Source: Prevotella sp.
GTDB taxonomy: Bacteria; Bacteroidota; Bacteroidia; Bacteroidales; Bacteroidaceae
Assembly: GCA_021204905.1 (NCBI GenBank)
Contig: JAJPYN010000018.1
Location: 62,001 to 126,000 of the forward strand
Reading direction: 5' to 3'
Length of the DNA stretch: 64,000 nucleotides
In this document: positions 35,740-44,026 of the stretch, piece by piece
How positions within the stretch are numbered: position 1 is the first letter of the stretch
How the letters are laid out: every line of letters starts with the position of its first letter
Notes under the pieces: model-generated
The model's database searches: none
Told to the model about the DNA's origin: nothing
The model's input: the letters and a program-made list of their open reading frames with translations, nothing else
Made by a program: the position numbers and the translations under genes

Positions 35740-35789
35740 GGAGGACATAAGGCAGGTGATTATGTTGTCAGATTGTCCTCCCTTATGTC
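35740..35789. other. Overlapping inverted repeats at the end of the 254-aa gene
   Basis: GGAGGACA (35740-35747) pairs with TGTCCTCC (35774-35781). An alternative pairing joins GACATAAGG (35744-35752) with CCTTATGTC (35781-35789). The loop holds the stop codon of the minus-strand gene. It may be a terminator or part of the transfer origin. Confidence 0.5.
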
Positions 35790-36524
35790 TGACCGTCCCG
35801 ATACAGGAAGCGTTTCTGCGGGAGCGGACATTGCCTTGTCCGGACAAAGGGCGGGGGAAGAATTATGTGCGTTTGAGACAACTTGCCCGGCTTGTCCCGA
35901 AGTACTACTTGCGACGGTATCGGGGTTGTTTGCGGTTGCGGAAGTTTCGTCCGTAACGACACTATATTGCTCTATTCCGAGTATTGACGGCACGGGTATG
36001 CCTTGTACGGTTGCCGAAGTGCTTCTCTTTGAAATTCGCTTGTACATGTCCGTATCTATACCGGCATTATTCTCTTCATTATGAGACGTGAACATCTCTG
36101 CGCATGATGTAGAGGCAAATGTCCCGTAGGTAAGGGATGCCGGGTTGTAAGAGGGGGAGAAATACGGGTTGCGTATTCTTACATTATCCACAATCCACGC
36201 CGCAACGGGGTGGATGGTATGTACGGATGTTATGTGGTTGCTCGCGGTGGTGAGTATCCCTAACTTATTCATTGAGTTAATCACCTTTGCCGCAGTCTTG
36301 GCATCACACGTCCATTCCGAAGCGAGCTGCTTAATCGACTTCTCCACTTGCCCGATTCTTACCGTACCCTTATTACCGGGCAGTCTGCTCGGCATATCCT
36401 TCAACGCGGCGCACTTGCAAAGGTGCAGGAACATCGCCATACGGTTGATTTTATAACTGCCGTCCGCCAGATATTCAAGTTGGGGAATGGAGAGGGTGAA
36501 TTGGATACTAATTGTTGTCTTCAT
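35760..36524 (-). CDS. Hypothetical winged-helix-like protein
   Basis: A 254-aa protein. Residues ~55-95 (IGQVEKSIKQLASEWTCDAKTAAKVINSMNKLGILT) look like a winged-helix DNA-binding unit of the kind found in plasmid and integrative-element control or replication proteins. The C-terminal ~90 residues are Ser/Thr/Ala-rich and low in complexity. It lies between the excisionase-like gene and the mobilization genes. I do not recognise the family. Confidence 0.6.
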   Translation of the reverse strand: MKTTISIQFTLSIPQLEYLADGSYKINRMAMFLHLCKCAALKDMPSRLPGNKGTVRIGQVEKSIKQLASEWTCDAKTAAKVINSMNKLGILTTASNHITSVHTIHPVAAWIVDNVRIRNPYFSPSYNPASLTYGTFASTSCAEMFTSHNEENNAGIDTDMYKRISKRSTSATVQGIPVPSILGIEQYSVVTDETSATANNPDTVASSTSGQAGQVVSNAHNSSPALCPDKAMSAPAETLPVSGRSDIREDNLTT

Positions 36525-36765
36525 TGTTTGGGTGTGTTTTAAAAGTTACGCCGCTTCCTTTGCTTGATGCTTGTTTGCTTCGGCATTTGCCCGAAAAATC
36601 GGTCCGCTTGCTCGCGCAAGCAGAACATCAATGTACCGGAGCCGCAGGCGCCGGCGGCACTCGGGAATATAAGTAAAATCTATTCCGCTCGTTTGCACGA
36701 TAATTGGCAAAATCTTTTGGCGGCTTTGTATAAAGGATCGCCATAGGGTTGAATACGTTGATTTT

Positions 36766-37098
36766 TCATCGACCTTTTAACGGCATTACACGATAATTCG
36801 ACTTGATAAGTTCGTCAACAGCCTTCTTGGAGTAGAGGCTGCGCCGTCCAATCTTGTATACTGCGATTATCCCGTCTTTTTCCATGCGCCACAGTTTGGT
36901 TGTGGAGATATGGAGGTGCTTGCACGCAAGCTCGCGGGTGTAGTACTCCTCTTCAATGGTGACAGGTTCTCTCTCCGTTTCACTTCGACAGCACTTCGCG
37001 ATTACTTCCTGCTTGCGGCAGCCCAGAATCTCCTCCACGACTTCAGCTACAACAGCCTTCAAGTCTTCTTTTTGCAACATTATGAAATTACCTACCAT
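36766..37098 (-). CDS. Excisionase-like helix-turn-helix protein
   Basis: A 110-aa protein (104 if the second ATG at 37080 is used). The C-terminal half (YYTRELACKHLHISTTKLWRMEKDGIIAVYKIGRRSLYSKKAVDELI) is a MerR/excisionase-type winged helix, although it is described here only by its key pattern of a helix-turn-helix followed by 'R-SLYSKKAVDELI'. Such proteins bind the arms of integrative elements and favour excision, or control mobilization genes. The preceding ~380 bp (37099-37480) contains no gene; it has a hairpin CCTCGGC/GCCGAGG at about 37151-37186. Confidence 0.75.
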   Translation of the reverse strand: MVGNFIMLQKEDLKAVVAEVVEEILGCRKQEVIAKCCRSETEREPVTIEEEYYTRELACKHLHISTTKLWRMEKDGIIAVYKIGRRSLYSKKAVDELIKSNYRVMPLKGR

Positions 37099-37480
37099 TT
37101 TATCTATTGTTTTGATTTCTGCGCCAAAACTATTGCAATGGCATAAGGTGAAGCCTCGGCAAATAAAAACACTTTTTCCGCCGAGGTAATTTTAATGAAT
37201 AGGGGGATTGTTTTAACAATAGAGGGCAAAAGTGCGGATAACCGCAAAAATACCCTCTACATTTTCAAAGGTGCAAGGAGTGGCGGCAGACAAACGTTAA
37301 TTTACAGCTTGAATGTTCGGTTTACTTGTCGCCTTCGGTAATGTTTATTGCACGCTTTTTTTAGCCCCTACATAAGGGCGGCAGGTCAGGAGAATTTACA
37401 AAATTCTCAATTATTATCTCTCTTTCTCGGTGATGGTATTGTTTGTATGGAATAAATTATATACATTCGCGGACAATTAA

Positions 37481-37636
37481 ATCCCCATAAAAAAGGCATG
37501 GGACATTCATCTGCAAGACCACAAAGGAATGAATCCGCACGTCCATTATTGGAAGGACGGGAAGCGTGTGGCGGTGGGAGCATTGTCTGAGGAACAACAG
37601 AAACTATTAGATAAAATTAGAAAATTGAATCCATGA
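37481..37636 (+). pseudogene. C-terminal tail of a polymorphic-toxin-like protein
   Basis: An open frame of ~51 codons with no start codon at its beginning encodes AWDIHLQDHKGMNPHVHYWKDGKRV..., ending with ATGA that overlaps the next start. The H.HYWKDGKRV tail is reminiscent of C-terminal ends of toxins from contact-dependent or secreted polymorphic systems. The rest of the toxin is missing. Confidence 0.45.
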
Positions 37637-38034
37637 AACAAAATCACAATGATGAAGGAGAGGTTCGCACTCCGGGCACGCCGGTAAGTCCGTATGAGCC
37701 GGACATAGTATGGGATTTAGATGGTTACCCGATGAATGCCAAGTACCCGCCTGACGTTGAGAGATATGGAAGTTCATTTCATGGATACCCTACGGATGAA
37801 CGCGAAACAATCTTCTACCATTTCGCGGTACAAAGTTACGACTTGACCTTCAAATATAAAGGCAAAACCTATTACGCTGTGTCCGATGTGGACCATGTCG
37901 CGTTATGCGATGAGCATTTCACAAAGGAGTATGAGGTTTATCCGAATGCGAATGCGTTTATAGAGAACTTCAAGATTGACGGGCGGCCGCTTATCGAGCT
38001 TATTGACGAGCTGGAAGATGTCGAGCCGGTGTGA
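37633..38034 (+). CDS. Putative immunity protein
   Basis: A 133-aa acidic, soluble protein without signal or membrane segment. Its ATG overlaps the stop of the toxin-like tail (ATGA), the coupling normally seen between a toxin and its immunity gene. The sequence (PYEPDIVWDLDGYPMNAKYPPDVERYG...KYKGKTYYAVSDVDHVALC) does not match a family I can name. If right, it is an orphan immunity gene kept after loss of the toxin. Confidence 0.5.
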   Translation: MKQNHNDEGEVRTPGTPVSPYEPDIVWDLDGYPMNAKYPPDVERYGSSFHGYPTDERETIFYHFAVQSYDLTFKYKGKTYYAVSDVDHVALCDEHFTKEYEVYPNANAFIENFKIDGRPLIELIDELEDVEPV

Positions 38035-38213
38035 GAGAGTTAGCGTCCGGGAGCGGTATTGTCCTCGGGTGTCTTATTTTTTTCTTATGGATTCCGTTGT
38101 CTATTGGGAGATAACGCTATTTGGAAGAAGAAGGGGATTAGTATCATAGACTCGCGGCATTAATGTGCTATGTGCGAAAGAATTACCCCAATGAATCGCT
38201 ACGCACCGAGGCA

Positions 38214-39713
38214 TTATTGACTTACGTCCGGCGACATGATAATCTTAAACCGAAGGCAGATGTTCTCTACCTGCTTTCCACCGTATTTTATTTGGTCTGC
38301 GGATATTCCGGCATTGTAGTCACCCTCATTGGTAAGCGCGTGAAATAATGCCTCGGCATGATCATACCCTTGTTTGATGTTGTGATGCGGAAACTTTTCT
38401 ACCATGGCATTGTGGAAGGTGCGGTAAGCGTGTTTGCCGCCCATCAATTCGCATTTCTGCAATGCTGCGTAGATGTAGGCAAGGATGGAATCTGTATCAT
38501 CGAATCTCTTCCAGTCAGAGACAGTGTTGTCGATTGCCTTGATAATTTGGTCTGTATGCATTGCCTTTATTATCTCCTCGAGTAACAAGCAATCGTTCCG
38601 TCGTCCTCTCCTCCCTTTCAAGTCCATGAGGGTAGACGCGATAAGTTCTCTTGAATCTCCTGTCTCCATGTTTTTCCATTGTTTCTTTGTGTATGCGGCT
38701 TTACCAAAGCTGGTAAGAATCAAGCTTTTTATGACATTGCGCCCTATATTCTTAATCAGTTCCGGGTTGCTTCCTTCCAAAAAGGTTTTCGATATAAGTT
38801 CCACCGCTTTGAGGAAGCCATCATCAAAAGCAAGCCAGTAGAGTGTGCTGTTGAAGTGTGAATTGTTTTGAAGTATCTTCTGCCGTGTGACTTCGTTGTC
38901 TAAATCCGTGTTCAGAATGTTGTTTAGTTCATCATGGAATGAGACACTTTTTGAAGATGCCATCCGCTTCTTGAAGCCGTCCGTTCCCGGTATAAGTTGG
39001 AGAATTAGCCCCATTATATTCTTGATCCCTCCAAGGGAAAGCATTTCCATTAGATAATTGAATCCTTTGTTGGCAAAGGTCATGTCACCATCGTATGCCT
39101 TGTCCACGGTTTCAAGAAAAGCCGCATACTGTTGTGGGTGTTCGTAGTGCCAGCGTCTCAATGTCAACAGATTCAATTCTTTGACTTCGTCGAGCCTTGG
39201 CTGCACTCGGTCTCGAAAGTGTTTCGGACTCTCGTTGGCACAAGCCTTGTCGGAAGCCCCTGCATATTCCTGCCCATTATCCTCTGCCTTTAACAGGAAG
39301 AAACCTTTAATGCCTTCCGTAATGCCCATGTGCTCGAGTTGCTTGTCCTTGTCTTCAAGCCCTTTCTTGATTTCTTCCAGTCCATTATCCAAGCAAATGT
39401 AGCAACAAATGCAGAAAGCGAAAACGTTCCGATTGTTTATGGCTTCCGTATACCAGTTCTCGATGGCGGATTCTCCTTTGGCCAAGAGTATAAGAATATC
39501 TATAAAGCTTTTAATATCTTCCGCTGTTTCTTCGTCTATGCCATCCTCCTCAATGCCGTCCTTTTCAATCTCCTTCAGTAAGTTCCAGTCCGTGTCGGTC
39601 AATAGGGTGTCCACCATATTCTTGAACTCGGAATAAGTGTCGGCATTGACCTCCTTCCATGCCGCCAATACTTCCTTGCAGATAGGCCCCTTCTTATTAT
39701 CAGCTTCTTCCAT
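38214..39713 (-). CDS. Uncharacterised 499-aa island protein
   Basis: A 499-aa soluble, helix-rich protein with no signal peptide or recognisable catalytic motif. It is encoded directly downstream of the integrase on the same strand (40-bp gap); similar large unknown proteins next to tyrosine integrases are common in Bacteroidales islands (possibly DUF6043, not certain). Residues about 155-176 (ACANESPKHFRDRVQPRLDE) are encoded by the repeat element shared with thrC, so this segment is probably an insertion rather than part of the original fold. Confidence 0.6.
   Translation of the reverse strand: MEEADNKKGPICKEVLAAWKEVNADTYSEFKNMVDTLLTDTDWNLLKEIEKDGIEEDGIDEETAEDIKSFIDILILLAKGESAIENWYTEAINNRNVFAFCICCYICLDNGLEEIKKGLEDKDKQLEHMGITEGIKGFFLLKAEDNGQEYAGASDKACANESPKHFRDRVQPRLDEVKELNLLTLRRWHYEHPQQYAAFLETVDKAYDGDMTFANKGFNYLMEMLSLGGIKNIMGLILQLIPGTDGFKKRMASSKSVSFHDELNNILNTDLDNEVTRQKILQNNSHFNSTLYWLAFDDGFLKAVELISKTFLEGSNPELIKNIGRNVIKSLILTSFGKAAYTKKQWKNMETGDSRELIASTLMDLKGRRGRRNDCLLLEEIIKAMHTDQIIKAIDNTVSDWKRFDDTDSILAYIYAALQKCELMGGKHAYRTFHNAMVEKFPHHNIKQGYDHAEALFHALTNEGDYNAGISADQIKYGGKQVENICLRFKIIMSPDVSQ
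39187..39249. repeat. Intragenic repeat element, copy 2
   Basis: Sixty-three bases matching 9177-9238 in thrC. The two copies differ by one base in length in the middle, so the first half (on the coding strand) gives the same peptide start CANES in both proteins while the second half is read in different frames. Confidence 0.75.
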
Positions 39714-39753
39714 ATATTATGAGATGTATGCCTACAAAGTTATTGAATATAAG

Positions 39754-41259
39754 CTATTTTGTCAAGGCAGATACGATAGCTTCCTTTTCTTCATCGCTCA
39801 GTCCCTTTAACATCTCTATTAAAGCTTTGTTGTCAGTTATTTCCCCGCTTTTCTCAGGTGATTCCTCATGGAGTAGGTAATGGTTGTATTTGAGCATCTT
39901 TTCCAATGGATATGCACCTATATAGTTTGAGGTGATGTCGCCATTGCCGCTATGCCCCATGCTGTCACTTATATATTTATAAGGCACTACACCCGAATTG
40001 TTGAGGTTGGTGGCGAAGCTATGTCTTGCCCAGGTTGGTGATGGTCTTTGCTCCATGCCCAACAGTTCGGCTACCTTGGCCATGTGCTCACGAATGTAGC
40101 GGTTGTATCGCTGGATTACCCATATCTCTTGTTCGGGCGCATTCAATTCGCTCATGATGGGGAACACCCGTCTGCCCATTTTAGGCTCATTGCCGTATCT
40201 GTCGATTATTTCCTTGAGTTCCGGCGTTACGGGGAAAACGACCTCGCTTGCACTTTCGTTTCTTTCACGGGTTTTATGGCGGAGGAACCTAAGTTGTTTG
40301 CCATTCGTGGCATAATACCATCCGTCGTATGTCAGACGTAGGGTGTCTGCCAAGTTTTGCCCGTCCCCGAGATACATGAACAAGAACAGTCCAAGGTCAC
40401 GGAATAAGGCATGCTTCTCTCTTGGCATGAACAGTTCGTTCCCATTCTCTGCCTTGGCTTCATCCTTTTTCCAAAAGTCATATAGCATCCGCATGGTAGG
40501 TACATCAAGGAATTCGTGTTTCCTGCTTTGTGACTTGTTGTACCCGGTGTCTTTGAACATTTCTTTGGTGTTGCCACTCACCAATCCCTGACTGATACAG
40601 ATATTCACGATGGTTCGGAAAGTGCGAAGTGCTATGGCAATGGAAGTGGTGCAAAGTCCGTTTTTCTTCTGCACTTTCACCCATCTTTGTATGAAGTCCC
40701 TTCCTATCTCGTTGAAGGATACACTCTCGCCCATGTCCTTGCAGAACCGTCTGAAGATGTCCTTACTGCAACGTGCAGAACCGGCTTTCCCTTCAGCACT
40801 CTTGTCGGCGATATACTGTTCCCAAATGGAGTAGACGGTGCGCTGATTATTGTCGGGCTTGTTTTGAAAAATGCTCTGAAGATTCGTCAATGAGAAAGTC
40901 TCCGACTCCATCAACCTGTTGACCATACATTCGACCTTTGCCAACCTTTCCTTCAATTCCGTCCTCTCCGCCGATTTCTTGTTGCGCCCGAGTTTTTCGC
41001 ATTCGCACAGTGCCAACCACTCTTCTTCCGTGTAGTCTTTCCCTATAAAAAGGTAGCAATGCCTCTTGGCATACGCCACCCTGACAACGGCGTGATATTT
41101 GCCGTCGGCAAGCGGAGCATGGCGTTTGTCGAGGGTCAGCGTACCGTAAACCTGCCCGTTAGACGAGTAGAATTTTGCAAAACTGCTATCACCCCGTTTG
41201 CTGTATGTCCTTGTCGAAGGCTCCTGTCTTTGTCGCAAATCAATAGTCTGATGTTCCAT
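39754..41259 (-). CDS. Tyrosine recombinase (island integrase)
   Basis: A 501-aa phage-type integrase of the Bacteroidetes branch. The catalytic C-terminal domain shows SPTWARHSFATNL (the conserved Arg of the HxxR box), MGHSGNGDITSNYIG with the nucleophile Tyr446, and an N-terminal SAM-like core-binding region (residues ~145-245). It lies 173 bp inside attR and is transcribed away from it. It would recombine the tRNA-derived att sites at 21866 and 41432. Confidence 0.9.
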   Translation of the reverse strand: MEHQTIDLRQRQEPSTRTYSKRGDSSFAKFYSSNGQVYGTLTLDKRHAPLADGKYHAVVRVAYAKRHCYLFIGKDYTEEEWLALCECEKLGRNKKSAERTELKERLAKVECMVNRLMESETFSLTNLQSIFQNKPDNNQRTVYSIWEQYIADKSAEGKAGSARCSKDIFRRFCKDMGESVSFNEIGRDFIQRWVKVQKKNGLCTTSIAIALRTFRTIVNICISQGLVSGNTKEMFKDTGYNKSQSRKHEFLDVPTMRMLYDFWKKDEAKAENGNELFMPREKHALFRDLGLFLFMYLGDGQNLADTLRLTYDGWYYATNGKQLRFLRHKTRERNESASEVVFPVTPELKEIIDRYGNEPKMGRRVFPIMSELNAPEQEIWVIQRYNRYIREHMAKVAELLGMEQRPSPTWARHSFATNLNNSGVVPYKYISDSMGHSGNGDITSNYIGAYPLEKMLKYNHYLLHEESPEKSGEITDNKALIEMLKGLSDEEKEAIVSALTK

Positions 41260-41294
41260 CGCAATGTAGTCTGTAAGTTACTCCCAAATTCCCT

Positions 41295-41318
41295 TACGGG
41301 AAATTCAGGGGAAATTCA
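41295..41318 (+). repeat. Terminal 24-bp direct repeat, right copy
   Basis: Identical to 21958-21981. It lies between the integrase start and attR, with a partial inverted extension (AAATTCCC just upstream at 41287). Confidence 0.75.
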
Positions 41319-41431
41319 TTTCTGTAATTTTGTGCAAATTTAAGCAATCTTCCGCAATATGACAAAAACGTAACTCGTTGAAAATGAGCGTATTATGATT
41401 TTTTAAAATTTCATGAAATCCATTCTAAAAA

Positions 41432-41477
41432 AGACTCATAATCTGGAGGTCCCTGGTTCAAGTCCTGGCTGGTCCAC
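41432..41477 (+). other. attR of the BREX island
   Basis: Copy of the anticodon arm through the 3' end of the tRNA(CAT) gene. No 5' half is present, and its T-arm halves (CCTGG and CCTGG) no longer pair fully, so it is not a working tRNA. Confidence 0.88.
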
Positions 41478-41568
41478 GCTGCACAATCAACGATTTGAGA
41501 ACCGTTTACTGCTCTTGCCTGCAAGATAATTTGATGGTCGGCAGCAAGGGGTTGTCGCGGGATTTTAT

Positions 41569-41576
41569 TACCTTTG
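41569..41576 (+). promoter_or_regulatory. -7 box before the GH30-like gene
   Basis: TACCTTTG lies 5 bp before the GTG start. No well-spaced -33 TTTG is visible, so the transcript would be nearly leaderless if this is used. Confidence 0.35.
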
Positions 41577-41580
41577 CAGG

Positions 41581-43005
41581 GTGAAGAAACCCCTTATTTT
41601 TTGTTTGTTGCTCCTCCTGCCGGGGGCATCGCGCGCGGAGGAGTACTGCATTGATACTCAGCGCGTTACGTCGGCGTGCGAGGGCTGGGGCGTGTCGTTG
41701 TGCTGGTGGGCGGCGATGTGCGGGCGAGATGACGAAGGGCATTCGGATGAGGGTTCAACCTGTCGGGAATCCCGGCAAGTTCAATTGGAAGAACTGATAG
41801 ACTGGCTTGTTTCGCCCGAGGGCCTGAATTATTCCGTATTTCGTTATAACATCGGCGGGGGCGACGACCCGGATTGGACAAATTGCTCGCCCCATCATTT
41901 CAAAAACGGCAAGGGCTTGCGCGCGGAGATGGAGGGGTTTAAGGACGGTCCCGACGACGATTATCATTGGGAGCGCGACTCGGCGCAGCGCAAGATTCTG
42001 CTTATGATAAAGCGCCACCGCCCGGACGCTGTTTTCGAAGCGTTTTCTAATAGTGCGCCATGGTGGATGACAACGAGCGGGTGCGTGGCGGGGGCTTCAA
42101 AAGCGACGGACGACAACCTGCCGCGCGCGATGTACGGGTCTTTCGCGCAGTATTTAGTGGATGTTTGCAGGCATTACAAAGACGCTTACGGCATCGAGTT
42201 CGCCACGCTCGAGCCGTTCAACGAGCCGATGTCGTCGTCGTGGTTTCAGAACGGCGTGCAGGAGGGTTGCCATTTCGACATAAACAACCAAATCGAGTTC
42301 GTGCGCGTGCTGCGTAAAGCATTGAAAAAGAGCGGGTTAGCAACGAAAATCTCCGCGTCGGACGAGGTGAATGTCGCGGTGTCGCTGCGCACTCTCGAGG
42401 CTTACACGAAGGCCGGCGCGGCGCGGTTCATCGGGCAGTGGAACACGCACACGTATATCGGTTCGAAAGAGGAGAAAGCGCGGCTGCACCGGTTGTGCGA
42501 AGAGCTCAATGTCCGCCTGTGGCAGAGCGAGACGGGCTTGGCGGGCAAAGGCATCGCTGGCAACCTCGCTCTTGCGCAGCGGCTCGTGGACGACATCCGC
42601 TACTTGCGGCCGGCGGTGTGGTGCGATTGGCAGTATGTCGAGACGACGGGCGACCAGTGGTGCATGGTGCGCGCCGACGACGAATGGAAGACCTGCACCC
42701 GCGTGAAAAGCTACTTCGTTCACCAGCAGTTCAGCCGCTTCATCCCTGCCGGCTATCATTGGCTCGATATCGATGACGAGTGCGGTCTGGCTGCCGTAAG
42801 TCCCGATGGAAAGACGCTGGTTTATGTTTCGGTTAATGCTTCGAAAGATGTCAGAAATGTGAAGCTTACAGTGCCGGAGAATGCTGTGCTCACTGCTGTT
42901 TACCGCACGTCGGAGAATGAAGATTGCGCGCTTGTTTCAGCTTCGGCACCGATGTTTAATTTAATGCCCTTGAGCGTTACGACCGTCATCTTTTCGCTCG
43001 AATAA
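41581..43005 (+). CDS. Glycoside hydrolase, GH30-like (endo-beta-1,6-galactanase type)
   Basis: A 474-aa secreted enzyme with GTG start and a signal peptide ending in GASRAEE. The barrel carries the clan GH-A residues: acid/base Glu215 in LEPFNEP and nucleophile Glu317 in WQSETG. The early GWGVSLCWWA, NIGGG and SNSAPWWMT segments are typical of GH30. A C-terminal beta-sandwich (about 395-474) follows. Retaining hydrolases of this family cut beta-1,6-linked or xylan/glucosyl substrates; the exact one is not clear. It stands alone directly beside the island end, on its own transcript. Confidence 0.85.
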   Translation: MKKPLIFCLLLLLPGASRAEEYCIDTQRVTSACEGWGVSLCWWAAMCGRDDEGHSDEGSTCRESRQVQLEELIDWLVSPEGLNYSVFRYNIGGGDDPDWTNCSPHHFKNGKGLRAEMEGFKDGPDDDYHWERDSAQRKILLMIKRHRPDAVFEAFSNSAPWWMTTSGCVAGASKATDDNLPRAMYGSFAQYLVDVCRHYKDAYGIEFATLEPFNEPMSSSWFQNGVQEGCHFDINNQIEFVRVLRKALKKSGLATKISASDEVNVAVSLRTLEAYTKAGAARFIGQWNTHTYIGSKEEKARLHRLCEELNVRLWQSETGLAGKGIAGNLALAQRLVDDIRYLRPAVWCDWQYVETTGDQWCMVRADDEWKTCTRVKSYFVHQQFSRFIPAGYHWLDIDDECGLAAVSPDGKTLVYVSVNASKDVRNVKLTVPENAVLTAVYRTSENEDCALVSASAPMFNLMPLSVTTVIFSLE

Positions 43006-43405
43006 TTTTGACCTAAGGCAAGGTGCGGGAAAGCAACTTAAGGCAAATTGAAAAACTATTGAAACGTAGGCGACACTTGTAACGTGTGCTCGTAGCGCAA
43101 AGTTTAGCCGGTTCCATAGTCGCAACTAAGATAAACTTTTTCGCATCGCAAACTCCGCTCGCAAGGCTTGTTTCTTGCCGGCACGAATCTTTGGCGAATT
43201 CGCACAAATGAAGAGCCGGCTTCGGGGGAAGGAAGTCGGCTCGTCGGAGTACTGGTTTTAAAAAGAAAAGATTGAAACTCTTGCGAGTCTCGGTTGGGGG
43301 TTTTTGATTGTTTTTACTGCGTCCCCGCGTTCACCGCGAGGTTATGCTTATTGAACATCTTGCATTGTTTTCGTTGTCCTTAGTCCGCGCTCTTATCACC
43401 TTTGT
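43006..43405. other. Gene-free stretch with hairpin
   Basis: Four hundred bases without a supportable gene. A hairpin GAGCCGGCTTC (43213-43223) / GAAGTCGGCTC (43232-43242) may terminate transcription from either side. Confidence 0.55.
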
Positions 43406-43957
43406 TCATTGGCGCGCGTCGACCGGGGCGGCCTCTGCTGCGGGCTGGCTGATGTCGGTTATCTCCGCCGGCGCGAGGCGCGTCTGCTTGACGGTGTCGG
43501 CCGTTATCGTGTCCGTTTGCGCCACTTGCTCGCCGCCGGCCAAGCCGTTTGTCTTCACGAGGGCGGGGTTGGCGCGGCTGTTGTCGACGGCCGTCTGTAT
43601 GGCGTTGCCGATGGTGAGCAGCACGGCGACGATGGCCACGGCTTTGTAGAGCGGGCGCAGGCGGAGGGTGAGGCTCATGCGGCGCGCCCTGACTGTCGAG
43701 CCTTGACTGCTTTCGCTTGCACGCGCATCGACTGTTTTCTTGCCGTTAATCTTGGCGAGAACCTTTTTGTCGAAGTCGTCGCCGAGGCGGTTGTTCGCGC
43801 TTTCTTTCTGCTCATACACGAACAAATCGCGGTATGCCGAGAGGTTTTCCGGCACATCGTCTTGGCTGAAAAAGGCGCGCAAGATAGCCTCTTCCTCGAG
43901 CGTCGTGCTGCATTCCCAGTAGCGCTCCAACAGCTGTTCGATGTATTTGTAATCCAT
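43406..43957 (-). CDS. Putative anti-sigma factor
   Basis: A 183-aa protein with a cytoplasmic N-terminal part (about 105 residues: MDYKYIEQLLERYWECSTTLEEE) and one transmembrane helix at about residues 108-128 (AVAIVAVLLTIGNAI), then a Pro/Ala/Thr-rich periplasmic tail. It follows an ECF sigma gene by 69 bp on the same strand, the usual place for an anti-sigma partner. No zinc-binding HxxxCxxC motif is seen. Confidence 0.7.
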   Translation of the reverse strand: MDYKYIEQLLERYWECSTTLEEEAILRAFFSQDDVPENLSAYRDLFVYEQKESANNRLGDDFDKKVLAKINGKKTVDARASESSQGSTVRARRMSLTLRLRPLYKAVAIVAVLLTIGNAIQTAVDNSRANPALVKTNGLAGGEQVAQTDTITADTVKQTRLAPAEITDISQPAAEAAPVDARQ

Positions 43958-44026
43958 GCCGCGTTTTCTTACAAGCGTCTGTTTTAAAGACGAATGAGGC
44001 TGCGGAAAAGTTACAAGAAAGGGGTT

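Larger units (their letters stand above)
21866..41477. mobile_element. Integrative mobilizable island carrying a BREX type 4-like system
   Basis: The region is bounded by tRNA-derived attL (21866-21911) and attR (41432-41477), so a precise excision would release about 19.6 kb. It carries a tyrosine integrase next to attR, an excisionase-like HTH protein, a MobP-type relaxase with an accessory protein and a possible oriT, but no conjugation (type IV secretion) genes, so it should be mobilizable rather than self-transmissible. A 24-bp direct repeat lies just inside each end (21958 and 41295). Much of the island is visibly AT-richer than the flanks, most strongly in the brxP-brxC stretch. Confidence 0.9.

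Noticed and set aside
35437..35847. N-terminal extension of the relaxosome protein to 35847
   Set aside because: The extra ~137 residues have no protein-like pattern and overlap the candidate oriT; the start at 35436 gives a normal RHH protein.
36564..36746. 60-codon + strand ORF between the 254-aa gene and the excisionase-like gene
   Set aside because: No domain, wrong strand for the module, and it contains a hairpin that probably ends the excisionase transcript.
41432..41477. Second tRNA(CAT) gene
   Set aside because: Only the 3' half is present and the T-arm is mispaired; it is attR.
43013..43207. 64-codon minus-strand ORF
   Set aside because: No ribosome site, family or conservation sign; treated as intergenic.
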